DNA of 64,000 nt from Voacanga thouarsii (taxonomy: Eukaryota > Streptophyta > Magnoliopsida > Gentianales > Apocynaceae), in contig JANUWF010001217.1 of the NCBI GenBank assembly GCA_026120185.1, positions 3,208,001-3,272,000 on the forward strand. The letters run 5' to 3'. Below, one piece after another: positions 46,641 through 59,559 of this stretch; positions within the stretch are counted from its first letter, which is position 1; each line of letters opens with the position of its first letter. Position numbers and translations under genes: made by a program. The notes under the pieces are model-generated. The model was not told the origin of the DNA and did not search any database. It saw only the letters and a program-made list of their open reading frames with translations.

Positions 46641-49614
46641 GGGGGATAAAATCAAAGAAATCACATCCATCTCCAACATGGCTTTTCTCCGAAATAAGGT
46701 TCTTTACTAAGTTTTGAAGTGTTTCTATATTCTTTTTTGATATTTATATCACCTTATTCTCTACGAGTTACGCTTTTATCCCTCAGGTAGAATCCCCATT
46801 AATTTGGCTGACTGCTTACAATTTGGTTCCCAATATGTCTATGAATGAATCCCCGGTACTATCTCTATTTCAGAATAAGACACTCCTACTATAGGCATTT
46901 GAAAATTCAGGGGATTAAAATAGTTTATAGTATAACCTCTACTGGTTATACAATTATAAAGCACAACATTTGGCAATGTAACACCAAGGGAAATTTTCTT
47001 ATACAGTTTTCTTACTACATGTGAATTCTACCCAAATCAATCCATTAATTTGTTCATTATCAAAGTCCAATGACACATTTACAGTTCATCCTCCTTAAGT
47101 GCTACTGTATTGATTCTACGTTACCCAGAGCAGCCATTGACATTTGTTGAGAGTTTTCCATCTCTAACTTAAAGATAGAGTTGGCTTCAATTACTCTTTA
47201 CAAGTCTTAACTTTGATCTTTGATAAGACCCGTTTCACAAATTATTCGGGTGGAGTAATTTATCACCATATATCTTTCCTCCCACAATTAAAGTAGTGAA
47301 TAAATTGCATTACTCCTACATCCTTTCATTTCGGTAATAAACTTTCACATACATCATTCTTATATATTCTCTATCAAATTTCCTTCTATATTTGCATTGT
47401 TATGTATATAAATCCTCCTTTTTACTTTCTTAATTGCTCTAAATCTTTTCTTTCCAACTTCGATGATTACTTCCTAGAAGGTCAGCCATAATAGGATTTC
47501 TCTAACCCAAGCATGCTTAACTTTAGAGTTCTAATAGAATCCGGTGCATTAGTACTGATATGATCACACTCTTCCATGTATTATGATAAGACAGAGTTTC
47601 TAATATTCAAAATATACTATTAGAGTATTACACGACTATGCATATCCCCATCTGCACATCTTACATCATACTACACATCCAAGGTCTTTGAGTGCAAAAT
47701 TCTTCACTCATCATCACTAATCCCAAGAAAAGAAGTTCAAGATTAGTAATTATTTACTCAATATATAAATTCTAAGGCATTCCTATCCTCATTCTCTTTA
47801 CTTTTGTCTAAATTTGGGATCACAAATCTCTTTTTCAGAAATATCAAAATTAACTCAATATTTTTTTCTTCTTCTTCTTGTTAGGGATATACTCTAGACC
47901 TAATTTGTATTTATACTATTGTTATTATATATTATGTAATAATACGAGGCATTTCTTTTCATGAATAGTGCATTTAATTTTGTAGTCATCAAGTGCGTGA
48001 CTTGATAAGTAAAACCCTACAATCAATACAATGATTATTCTTAAACTGTCTGTGATCGATTATTATTAGTGAAACAATAATAAATTAAGATTAGTATGTT
48101 TGTGACTTGATGGTTATATTTTATTGGTCATGGATATATGTGATATCAAGTTAAAATATAAATAAATGTTAGAGAATATTGTATTGGACATGACCCACTG
48201 TGAGAGTACTTCATGAAACATGTCATAGGTACTTTCTAGCCATAATGATATTAAAAGTCCTTCGACCTGAATTCATCATAGTTTCCTACTTGATAAATTT
48301 TATATTTTGACATTGTCTAAAGTTATCTTTAACCAGATAATAAATTAGACCATTATTGGATATAGAATAAATTAGGGAGAGGAATATGATTGATAGTGAA
48401 GGAATTTATCCCTCTCAATTATGAGAGAGATATCCATGGGCCATTTGATAAGTTAGACTATTAAAATGTATGGTCATGCTTAATGATATCAATATTAAAT
48501 ATATCAATTTGAGATATTGATATCATTTATTTGAACAGTCTACTATGAAATTAAGAAATAATTGATTAAGTTTAATAAAGATGACATGCTCTATGTCTTA
48601 TACTTAATCTGGATATCCTGTAACAAAAGGACTAAATATAAAGTTATGATTTAGTTCAAAGAGATCACTGATCTTCATTTAACCTGAATAATTATAATGT
48701 TTTGTTAGAAATCGCTTATAACTTGTGGGTCATTTAAATGTGATTTGGGTACATTACCAGTGTTAAATGAACCTATAGGGTTACATAATAAGCAAACTCG
48801 TTAGGTTATTTTTCTGGTGACCAGGTTCGATGAATCTAGAAATACGTCTAAGTTAATCGAACCTAGAAAATTGACCAGATATAATGAATTTGGAAATATA
48901 TCCACATTCGATATATTTGGATGATGTCCAAATTGTAAGAATCTGACTCGGTAAATTAATTAGTTAAATTACTGAGATAAGGGCAAAATCTTATCATATC
49001 AGTTTTAATTTAATTTGAATTTAAAATGAAATATGACAAGATATTATCAGAGTTAGACTCCAGAGGTTCGGGAAATTTTAAAAGAAAACCCTAATCGTCT
49101 TCTCAAAGGCGTTCTCTATTAAAAATATTCGTGCCTCCATTAACCAGAAAAATTTAAGCCTCTCAAACCCTAGGCGCCAACACTCCCAAGGTAACGAGTT
49201 GGTTCGCCGTGGGTATTCGATAGAGGGTGTTCGCACATTGAAACGTCTGGTGATTGTTCAAGTTGCACGTACGACAGAAAACCAGAATCCAGAGATCTTG
49301 ATTACGCCGAACAGAAGTAATTCTATAATCCCTAGATCGTCTTAATCGTTTAACTTGAGTCCTCGAAAGGGATTTGTGGATGTTTTTTACGTTTAGGAAT
49401 CCATGAATCCTAACACTTCTAACTCATCAGAAGGGATTATATCCGACTTGAATACCCCAAATTCATACATCTCAGTTACTTCCATATCTAACTCTATAAA
49501 ATTCATCGTCTCTATAAATCTACATACTATGATGGACTCCATTATGTTCCGTGAGAGGCTTAGCTATTCTTCATCAGAATCTTTATTATGGTTCCACTAT
49601 TCTCTGATGTCAAT
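46641..49614 (-). other. Tekay 5' internal region, with copia solo LTR inside
   Basis: Sequence between the gag core and the 5' LTR. It should hold the leader and gag N-terminus but no continuous frame remains; the 49403-49642 plus-strand frame is antisense chance. On removal of 47879-49415 the text rejoins at CTTCT. A degenerate primer site (minus strand TGACATCAGAGA, 49601-49612, nine of twelve bases as in the Met-tRNA site) lies two bases from the 5' LTR. Confidence 0.55.
47879..49415 (+). mobile_element. Copia solo LTR in Tekay leader
   Basis: Starts TGTTAGGGATATACTCTAG and ends GAATCCTAACA, 1537 bases, with perfect 5-bp duplications CTTCT (47874-47878 and 49416-49420). Homologous to the 5' LTR at 18553-20092 on the other strand. 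No internal region. Confidence 0.88.
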
Positions 49615-52600
49615 TGTAACAACCCACCTTTTCATAGCGTAGCGGGCTTCATTTTATGGGATGTCGTTCCATCTGATTGGCTAGACAAGAGGTATTTATA
49701 ACAAATTTCACTCAATAGGCAACGAAAATTTTCCAAAATTACTTTTATTGAATAAAGAAAAGTACATAGAATCTGACTTCTAATACATATACTCAATGGT
49801 ATAACAGATCTAAGATATATCATGAACATTTTAGAATCCACCGTACTTCCACTGTGCATCTAATTCCTAAAATTTTAAGAGAAATAATAAGCATGTAAGT
49901 GAAAAATCACCCAGTAAGTCCCATGGGTGCTAGTAATTTACAAACAAGCAGGTAATATGATATCAGTTGTAACTTTATAAAACCATTATGAGAAAGCATT
50001 GCATTTTTCTACTGAAAATAATTCTAAAACTTTCTAAGAAAGAGTTTATCTAGAATTCAGTCATTTTTGAAAAACCATGTTTCATTTTAGAGTCATTGCC
50101 CTAATTTTAGAAATGCAGACACTTCTCTCAATAAAGGGTCGGCCTACATGCAAAGCTCACAAAGTTTCACCTTCGACATCATAATCTTGTTGCACTAAGG
50201 ATATAAGCCCATAGCACTCAACTGTGCATTGCCAAAGAGGTAGAAATGTTTTCATTCTACCCAATTCATCTAATTCATATGCCTTCGGATCACTGTCCGT
50301 TCCTCACACGATAGGGGGCATGTGTTATAATTTATTGATTGCTTATGTATAGGGACCCATTCCCGTATCGTTCCTCACACGAGAGGGAGCAAAGGGTCAA
50401 CCAGGCGCTTACCAACCCATAAGGTAAGTCCTCGGCCGTTTCTAATGTCCCATTGCATGGTATAGATTAACACAATCCTCAGAACTAGCTAAGTTACTTG
50501 AGGTCGTCTACCTCCAACGTAAGCTAGTACAAAGGTCGGCTCTCGTTGAGTACTCAACATTTCCACTGGTTCACAAGATCAGTCCAATTCCACTAACTCA
50601 CAAGGACAGATAAATATCCATTCCCGAAGGAATACCAATAAAATATTTTCTGGGGCCAAAATATTATTTTGCAAATGTTGATCGCATATTAAGATATCGT
50701 TCTCCAAAATCATAGTGAAAAAGGATAAAAAGTCCTTCCAAAATTTTAATTCAAAAGGAAGAATTTAATTCAAAAAATTCCAGTTATAATTCCATAATTC
50801 ACATTTTCCCAAAAATCCTTTCCATAAAAAGGAACATTAATGCTTTCCCAGAATAAAACAGCATTTCATCTCATAATTAACGAGAAGAAAGCCTTTCAAG
50901 TATATATTTATACCTAGGAATTATTCATAATTTAAATGACCCAAAATTCCTTATAGAAAACACCATTTTCTAAAATCCTCAATAATTTTCCGTTCAGAGA
51001 AACCATATTTTTTTCAGGAAAACACAAAGGACCATTAACCTTATCATAACTAAGTTTTAGGAAAAGTTCACTAATTATGAATAATTCCATTCATGAAAAC
51101 TCATGTTTTCCATTCAAATCCAATCGTGGCATGACACTGTTTCTTTCTCAGACAAACTATTTATTTGTTCAAAGAAACCCAACGGATTCATAAACCATTT
51201 CTCCAATAAATTATAATTTCACTAGTATAAAACAGAATTTTGTAACAAAAGTGGGACTCACCTCATGTCCTATATTATAGCTGACTAGATATCGTATCTA
51301 ATTGGTCACCAAATGCTTAACGTGAACAAGCTACATTAAATGTCATTTCACGTTTAGTCTGATATATCAACGCTTAACTCAATATTCAACTAGTACCAAC
51401 GTAAGGAAATCACTAATTTCCTATTTCTTCATTCTTTTTGTAGAATAAGCACATATATACATATATCATATATCTGAATCCTTTGTTTCTTATTTCTACA
51501 TTTCCTTTCTCTTCATAAGCATAATATCTCTTTATGATTCTCATTCTTTTCATTCTTTTTTTCATACAAATAAAACTCCTTTGAGTTCATTTCCTTTAAA
51601 ATAAAATTCTGCATTTTACCTCTTTGATACACCATTTTATTTTGTGCATAACTTTTGATCCACAACTCAGATTGGTCTCCATTTTATATCAAAACGCTCG
51701 TTAGACCTTCAACTACATTTCTATGGAGTCCATTCCCTCAACTTCAGTTTCGTCCAGAAACTACTGAGATGAAACAGTCTCAGAATTTCTTTGGATTTTA
51801 TACATTTTCCACAAATAACTTCACCTACTTGTTCTCCTTGTTTTATAACATCTATTGTACACTTAATCCACTTCATTTCCCTTCAAAGCACCCTTAACTC
51901 TTTAGTTTCTTAGATTCAAGCAAGTTTTCAAGTTCATATTTAAACAACACACAACCAACATTTACAATCAAGAATGATCATAATTCATTCTTTTAAGCAT
52001 TTAACTCCCGTTTTCTTTCTAATTCCCCCATCATCCTTTATAATCATGATTGATCCTTCAAATCACCATCAAAACACACCTATCCATCACACAAAATGTA
52101 GCACATAAACCCTCCAAGCAACCGGCACACACTCACACTCACAATCACAATTCTTCACATAATACAAAATTAATGCTACACATAATCATAATCTTCATGA
52201 TTTCATATTAAAATTCATATCAAAACGATCACTGCGATGAAATTTACAACTTTAATTCATGGGGTGCAGCCTTTTATCTTGTTTGTGAGATCCTCTAGCT
52301 TGATTTTGTCTCAAGAACACTTTTCTCTCTCTATTTTCTAATTTTCCTCAATTTTTCTCAACTTTTTCTTCCTTTTCTTCCTTGTTTTCTTTTTCTCTTT
52401 TTATTTTCTTCTTGCTTCTGTTTTTCTTGCTGAAAAACAGCCTTCTACCGTCTCATCTTGTGACAAAAAATGGTCACAAAGTCAACCAATAATTAATGAA
52501 TTGTGGGCTATCCTTTACACATGTCATTTTCTCAATTTTCCACCATTTCCTTATTTATTTTATAAAACTTACTTGATAAGCTTATCTTGTATAGAAATCT

Positions 52601-53159
52601 TATACAACCTCTCATAACTTTACACTTGTCTCCATCCACCAATCACACAATACCATGTGTTCATGTCTTTACTCGCATTTCCAATTTTTCTCAAAAAATA
52701 GCTATAATTCTGGTCCGTATCAGGAAAATATTTTATTCCACCAATGGAATTTATAAATTTTACTAAACTCAATGATAGGAGTTAAAATTCTCAATTCTTT
52801 CCAATTTGCAGTCAAAACCCTTATCATGGTTAAAATTACAACAATGCCCTTGATAACTCGGGTTATACCAAAACGTCTGTCTCATCACACTGTTCAATTG
52901 TTGTTCTGAACATATCCCCAAACTCTCACTCTACTTAAAGTTGTCACAATCTGAATATTTAGTATACGGGTAGAACAAATCCGAAAATTTCATGTTGATC
53001 CCTATAAATTCCAAAATTCTAATAATGTCCCTAGATATTTTTATTGCACCATGATGTTCATCTCATTATATTGACCATTTCTTGTTTCGGCCACTGGTAC
53101 AAATTCCTATTTTATCAAAAGTAGTAACCATCCAAAATTCAAAAATGCAGGGTATTACA
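49615..53159 (-). mobile_element. Tekay 5' LTR
   Basis: Plus-strand ends TGTAACAACCCACC and GCAGGGTATTACA; 3545 bases. Collinear with 35456-38933. It abuts the movement protein remnant at 53160. No gene inside. Confidence 0.82.
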
Positions 53160-54038
53160 CTTAACTTCGAAATAGAGGTCTATGAAAAAAGGTGGAGAAG
53201 GCTACAGAAAAATATTTTTGACTAAATTCAAGTTTAATATTTTCTGAAGATGTTTCTGTAATTCGATCTATTTTATTAGATTCATAATGTCTTTTGGGAT
53301 TGGTTATCTGTTCAAAATTCCATTTTGTATTATGAAGAACATCATCCCATTTTAGAAATCAAGGGACAAACGTATTAGATCTTTCAAAATTAGTTTCTTA
53401 CAAATAAATTTCTCTATGAATGCCTAAATGACTTTTTGCTTTAGGATTTATAGTGGATTTAATTACTTTATAATACACACGATAAATTAATCCAAGGAAT
53501 TGAGATCCAAGTTTAAAATCTAAATTTTTGGTTGGCATATTAAGAGTTAAAGTTTCCAGGATATATGGATTTATTATATTTACTATAAAGTTAGGATAGT
53601 GATTAAAATAAATATGTCCATTTGTTATATTGGATTCAAGTATTGCTAAAAGACTATTATTAAAATCTAAATGTATGCTATCTCACAATAAAAGACATAT
53701 GGAGAATTAATTCTTAATCGGTATAAGGATTTAACAACTACTTGTACTAATCCAATATGCAAATATCTATATTTGTTTTTTCTATGCAGTTCTAAAGTTT
53801 CTAGATTAAATAGATGAACAGTACCATAAGGCTTATTAATGGAAACTGGTTTTTTAGTAGTTTTGATATTATAATTTTGGACTAAGTCAAAGATTCCTTT
53901 TTTATATATTTTATCAAACTTTTCTGTTGGCATTTTCCAATTCATTAATTTGGATTCAATTCTATCTAATTGGGGACTAATTTCAAGATCATTAATAGTT
54001 TCAATGTCAATGTCGAATAAGTTTGAACTAGAAGCCAT
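53160..54038 (-). pseudogene. Pararetrovirus movement protein, core preserved
   Basis: ATG at 54038 and 123 open codons, the longest clean viral frame in the window. Text includes IETINDLEISPQLDRIESKL near the start and YRYLHIGLVQVVVKSLYRL at about 53770-53720, the hallmark of the 30K movement protein family (cell-to-cell spread through plasmodesmata). Similarity goes on past the stop at 53667, through YFNHYPNF and LETLTLN (about 53610-53560), to the Tekay boundary. Its C-terminal linker is at 34966-35455. Copy A lacks this core. Confidence 0.82.
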
Positions 54039-54262
54039 TGTTAATAGGGAACTTTCTCTTTCTTATCTAGACAATTAGTAATCTTCAATGTTTCTACTCT
54101 CTTATTCTCTAACGTTGTCTTCTTCTTTTCTTCCTAAGAAAAATCTATTTACTATATGTGGGTTGAAAGCTATAGGACCACCCCAGGGTCCGAGCCAATA
54201 CACCATCCTAGGCAATCCACGGCCTAATCCAATCCGTTTGGCTGACCAATGCACAAGCTGCT
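54039..54262 (-). other. Pararetrovirus leader, second part
   Basis: Minus-strand match to 10482-10695, including the GC-richer patch near 54180-54240. It stops at about 54262, where protease sequence begins with no spacer: a rearrangement junction. Confidence 0.75.
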
Positions 54263-55736
54263 AATAAAGCTACTGTTTTAATAACAAAATCATTTACTTT
54301 GAGAATAATTGGAATATCCCATTTTTGAAAAGTAGTTCTAGAAATCGTAGAAATAAATTCTTCTTTTTGAGTATCTTTTATAGAAAGAGTAGTGTCAAGG
54401 TAGTATTATCTAAAAGTGGTTTTTCCATTTTTAAATGTAAAAGATCTACATTAATGTTATTAATATATGTGATTCTTTGTTTATTTTGATCTTTTATCTA
54501 TTTAATTTCTTGTTTTAAAATATTAATTTATTTATACAAGTCTTGTAAAAAAATAGCTACTTCTCCTTTTCTTTTTCTTTTTTTAAATCTATCAAAACTT
54601 TATTTAAGAGTACATGGTTCTACTTGTTGTTTGGGATTTAAAACCATCTCTTTTGCTTTCAATAGTTATTCTCTTTTAATATTTTCATCTTAAATATGAT
54701 CTAAGAGTTTGAAGAATAATTTTTTATTAGCTTTTGTAATAACATTGATTTTACTTGAACTAATCATATTAATTTCTCTTATGGTACAGATACAAATTCC
54801 CTTACATCCACAAGAAGAGACATCACTTACAGTGTCACTATTAGAAGAGTTTTCTTGAATTTCAAAGATTTCATCTATATTATTATCAAATTCACTTGCA
54901 ATAGAGTCAGATTTATCAAGAATAGCATAGATTTGATCTAAAGTTTTCTTATCTAAAAAGAGTTCATTTACTTTCTTTTTCTTTTTCTATTTTTGTTTAC
55001 ATTTATCAACTTTTTGACCTCTTTTTCCATAGAAATAACAATTTATGCAGTCTTTATCTTTTTCGTCTTTTGTCCATTTCTTTCGTTTCAAGGCATTATA
55101 GGCATTTTCTTTCAGATTTTTCTTAGAGGCTTTTCTTTTAAAATTTTCTTTTAAATTTAAACTTTTTCTTAAGTTCTTTAGAAGGAGGTTTGATAGGAGC
55201 ATATCTAAAGATTTCACAGAAATTTCCTAACTCCTTTTGAAATTCTTATGATATTGTTCCATTTGAACTTTAGGTTTTAAATCAGTGTTGAGATTTACTC
55301 CTACTTGATTCACATAATTGATTAATTGACTCTAAGAAAGTGTTTCATAGGGAACAGCATTGCCGCAATCTAATTTAATTTTTTGTCAACTTTTTCAGCA
55401 AATAATGGAGGTAATCTACAAATATATCGTTCTTTCCAAAAAGTATGGTGACAATTAGTTCTAAGCATTACTTTTTGAAGAAACATGTCTTTATACCATC
55501 TAAAATCATATAATTTATGGTAGGTTAAATTAGTAAGAATTTCTAAACTTCTATCAACTAATTGTTGAGGATTCCCTATAAAATGTAGAGCTAAAGTAAA
55601 CATAAAAGTGTTTAAGTAATCTGGCATTGTTTCTCTAACAAGGATTTATTATCTAATTATTCTACCTTATTTGTCATAGTAATCAAGATTTGATTTGTAT
55701 AATTATTTTGTTGAATTACTTTATTTAAATCTCAAC
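54263..55736 (-). pseudogene. Pararetrovirus coat protein and protease N-terminus
   Basis: On the minus strand: a piece equivalent to 9775-9865 (55736-55635), then a deletion, coat protein 55627-55370 with TFMFTLALHFIGNPQQLVDRS-type text and FWKERYICRLP, basic region 55217-54987 with knuckle CYFYGKRGQKVDKC (second Cys is Tyr as in copy A, and His is Gln), coiled-coil linker (54660-54420) and the start of protease, cut at 54263 before its active site. Block order follows the viral map though orientation is opposite to the flanking blocks. Confidence 0.8.
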
Positions 55737-56115
55737 TAAAGAACAACCTATTCAAATGAATCAAGAACTTCTCGACTATTGCAAACAAGAAATCGCGTGA
55801 TTATTAAGTAAATGAATCATTCGTGAATCTAGATCTCATTAGTCTTGTTCAGTCTTTTATGTTAATAATAATGGTGAAAAGGAACATGGTGCTACTAGAT
55901 TAGTTATTAATTATAAGCCTTTGAATAAAGCCTTAAAATGGATAAGATACTCAATTCCAAATAAAAGAGATTTATTAAAACAAACTTATAAGGTAGTTTA
56001 TTTATAGTAAGTTTGATATGAAATCAGGATTCTAGCAAATCTAAATTAAAAAAGAAGGTAGATATAAAATAGTTTTTAATGTTTCATTTGGTCAATATGA
56101 ATGGACACAAATTTT
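55737..56115 (+). pseudogene. Pararetrovirus reverse transcriptase N-terminal piece
   Basis: Plus-strand text includes YCKQEIA, RLVINYKPLNKALKWIR (about 55895-55945) and a degraded KFDMKSG block at about 56008. It corresponds to 7255-6880 on the minus strand and ends near 56115 before the catalytic box. It meets the minus-strand coat segment head-on at about 55736. Confidence 0.8.
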
Positions 56116-57780
56116 ATAGATTTGTGTTAAGAGAAAAAATAAATTTTGATTTTTTTTTTATAGATTTGAGCAGAGAAAACAATGTTATGTAATGAAATTA
56201 TTTTGGTGTTTTAAAATGACTCTGATATCAAACTATTGCAAAGTAAAAGGAAATATGGCAGGAAAATAATGCAAAATGAAGAGAAATATTGGGACCAAGT
56301 GTATAAGCTTTGAAATTCAGCATGGGATTAATTTCCCTCGTCGATCCTTCGTCGATCGATGATGGAAAATTTACTTATTTTTATTTAAATATTTATCATT
56401 GTTCTGTGAAGAAATTTAAATTTTAAATAAAAATATTCCATAAAAGATTTGTCTTTGTCAGATGGATAAGCGACATAATGCACTATTCATTTTATTTTAT
56501 CTAATTAGTTTGTGAAAAAGCAATATGTACATTACTAATTTTTCTCATTTCTAGTAATAACATGTTGCTTGAGTGTTGACGAATCAAGAAGATTAGTTAA
56601 GAAAATTGATAACATTTGATTTGAATGCAAAATACAACTACTTGGCTAAAGCTAATAAAGAAGTTGTTTAAGAGGTTCACTATGAGCATAATTTTCTATT
56701 ATTTTAATTTTTAAATAATCATTTCACAAGTTAATTATTTCAAGTGTTTAAATATCTTATTCTCACAAGCAGGAAGTATATAATTGATATTACTTTTATC
56801 ACAAACAATTACTACTTTTATATGTATGTTGAGTACTGAAATTTGAGGAGTATTTTTGGGTTGATGGATTACTAGCGGTAAATAATATTAGATATAAAGA
56901 GGTAAATGATAGCTACTTATGAAAGTGTTAAACTTTAAATAACAAATTAGATAAATACATCACAATTCCATATGAAATTAATACTTTGTGGTAATATAAA
57001 GTTGGAAAAATATGTCATACTTGGCTTGTCTTTGTTTGATGAGAGATCGGTCTCACAGAAAGAAAATCAATAAAAAAAATAACTATCCATTATCGATTAA
57101 ATATACAACAAATTTTTTAATTATTTTCAAAAAATACCCATTACCACTTTGCCTTCAGTATGATGTATTAGCAATGGATTTTTAATTTTTTTAAAAAAGT
57201 ATATATTTTGAAAAATCCTTGCCGATTGTCGACAGATTGGTGATGGATATTTTACTATTTTATTATTTTAAAACACCAAATAGTTGCTCAATGAAAATTT
57301 AAAAATATATTTTAAAAAATATAATAAGGCAATCAAAGACAGATTAGGGACAAATTTTTTTAAATAATTAAAAAAAATAGCAAATGGGTATTGTTATAAA
57401 ACATAGAGGTATCGTGCCCTTTAGATGACGTTTGCCAAGTCTAAAGTGGTTCTTAAGTTCAAAAATTATTTGTCAATGTAAATCTCTCTAAACCTTTCTA
57501 ATATTTTAATAGATATGACTAGGAAGGGTGATGAAATATATAAGGAATCTCCCACTCTACAATATCAAGATATGTAAAATACTAATCAATTATTACTTAT
57601 GAATCAACAGTTTTTTAAAAATAAAAATACGTAATGTGAGTAAGTAATTCACACAAAGCATAAAAATAACAAATTGATTCTAATTTCATGAATTAGGTAC
57701 TAAGGAGTAGAATAAGAAGTTAGAGAACTACTTGTTAATATATTCAACTATCCTTTCATTCATCAAATTAGCTCACAACT
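56116..57780. other. Unclassified AT-rich region, possible DNA transposon debris
   Basis: No gene. TTGGTGTTTTAAAAT at about 56206 recurs inverted at about 57264, and text built on GTCGA..GAT..TGATGGA..TTTACT occurs in direct orientation at about 56350 and 57230, with a weaker third copy near 57170. Repeated CGTCGA-type subterminal modules are seen in CACTA elements, so this may be such debris. Ends and target duplication are not identifiable. Confidence 0.3.
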
Positions 57781-59000
57781 CTCCTCCTGCAATGCCTTAA
57801 AGGCTAGAATTCTTAGTCTCTAATGGCAGAGTTGTCTCACGATACTTTCTGAATAAATTTGTTCTCTAGTCATTTCTGGAACAATTGGTATTGTATGTGT
57901 TAGGAAATTCCATATTCTATGTGTTGTAGGAAAGATTTCTAGCTCACACCACTTTAGTGGAGCTAATATAAATTCTACATTTATAAATAATCCTTTTGTT
58001 TCGAATTCTTTTAAAATAATAACGGCCAATTGTCTACCAAAAATGTCTAATAGATATGAATCACTAAGGATGACTTGGTTGAGGCAGCCATAATCTGGAA
58101 GAATTTGTGGTGTGATAAAAAGATTTTTCTATTGTTAAGGGTTAATCCAATATTTTGAAAATATGCTAAATTAATATTGACTATTAATAAAAATATTCTA
58201 ATTAGGAACTGCAAGTGTGTTGGTCTAATTTTGTTATTGTACAAGTTAGTTTACAAATTTTAGTGGGGTTTTTAAAATATACAAGTTGAGTAATTATATG
58301 ATGATCAGCAGTGTTACATAGCCAATGACGTACAAGGATAAATTTTCCTAAAAACTTTGATTGGTCTTTTTCTACAATGACTTCTAAAATAATCTGGGTT
58401 TAAATAACTTAAATGTCTATAGTCTTCCGATTTTTTAGGTATAAAAACTATTTCTAATTCCTTAATTTGACATTTTTCTAACTTAGCAGTTACTTGCCTA
58501 ATTTTTTTATTTTGGGAAGAGAACAGTGTACAGCTTATGATATTGTCGTAATGAGCGAATTAATTCTTTTTAAAAAATAACTTTCTCATTCGAGGATCTG
58601 TACTTATCATTTAATAATTTAAAATTCTTAATAAGAGTATCTCAATAGCTACAAAATTTTAATTTTTTTGTATTATCTCGTTCGACTGCAAAAGAGTCAC
58701 TGGTGCTGGGTACTTCTGTCATTTGAGTGGGAAATCTACTCATGTCATTTCTATATGCAGGATCAATAAAGAAATTTATACCAATAATATGTCTTGCAAT
58801 GTCTAATGCTTCATGCATATTTCTAAAGCTTTTATATAAGGGATTTCTAAACTAATTTATGGATTCTACTACTAATACACATGATCAATAAATATCGGAT
58901 TGATGGCCATGTGTAATTTGTTGGAATATTTCAAAAGGTTAGGTGAGAACAACAACAAATTTTGACCAAGTAAAATTCTCAACCATATCTTGTTATCTTA
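57781..59000 (-). pseudogene. Second pararetrovirus-like ORF remnant
   Basis: Open pieces 58244-58047 and 58029-57820 plus broken text to about 59000. The upstream part reads like FRNPLYKSFRNMHEALDIA (about 58860-58800), faintly reminiscent of the viroplasmin/transactivator N-terminal fold (KSF..EA), and IKELEIVFIPKKSEDYRHL (about 58470-58415). It does not match the ORF2 family elsewhere in the window. I place it in the virus group mainly because RNase H lies upstream on the same strand. Alternative: part of an unrelated retroelement. Confidence 0.35.
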
Positions 59001-59135
59001 TCCAATGCTACGCTGCATGTTACTCGAATTTTTTTTTTCAGAGTCCCAGCACGTTCAAAAACCAAACTCCCTGACTTTTCTTAATTTGAATATTGCATGC
59101 CTAATTTTCTCTAAGATTTTTCTCAGCTAACGATG

Positions 59136-59165
59136 TGTGGTTTGCCTATAAATAGGCAGCTTCTG
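59136..59165 (+). promoter_or_regulatory. TATA box in a near-palindrome
   Basis: GCCTATAAATAGGC: a good plant TATA box on the plus strand whose flanks pair. It is followed by a CT-rich stretch that looks like a plant transcription start and leader. The neighbouring viral remnant runs on the other strand, so the owner of this promoter is unclear. Confidence 0.45.
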
Positions 59166-59559
59166 CCACGCAAAGGAAAAAATATATCGAGACTAAAACA
59201 CTCTCTTCTTCTGTCTGACATCCTTTTCTTTTCTTGCCAATAATTAGGTTATTTTCATTTATTATTTTGTTTTTCATATGTCCCAATTTATGGAAGTGCT
59301 TGTTTAATCTTAGTAGGATTACTAGAGTAGTCCTTTAAGACAGTGTTATCACAATGTAAGCTATTATTCTCCTTTATTATTCTTCTGTTTTCTTAAATTT
59401 CTCCAACATAATATGCAAAACTTTGCTTGGGTAGATTGCTAAGATAAAAAGGTTAAAACATTTGGAATTTTACTTTTTGGCCTGCATTTTGTGCATTCCA
59501 TATGTCGTCTAAAAATGTCTAGTGTATTTCTTCTAAATTTTCTTCTACTATGGGTCTAA

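Larger units (their letters stand above)
35456..53159 (-). mobile_element. Tekay/Del-type Ty3-gypsy chromovirus, full span with nested insertions
   Basis: The 5' LTR (49615-53159) and 3' LTR (35456-38933) flank gag, zinc knuckle, integrase and chromodomain, all on the minus strand. A degenerate Met-tRNA primer site adjoins the 5' LTR and a purine tract adjoins the 3' LTR. Nested inside are a solo LTR of the same family (39304-44388) and a copia solo LTR (47879-49415). Subtracting these leaves about 4.05 kb of internal sequence; I find no reverse transcriptase, so an internal deletion is likely. Outer flanks (CTCTG and CTTAA) do not match, so the target duplication is lost or was never simple. 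Confidence 0.8.

Noticed and set aside
35451..53164. Target site duplication for the Tekay element
   Set aside because: Flanks CTCTG and CTTAA do not match; I could not support a duplication even though viral sequence is contiguous across the element.
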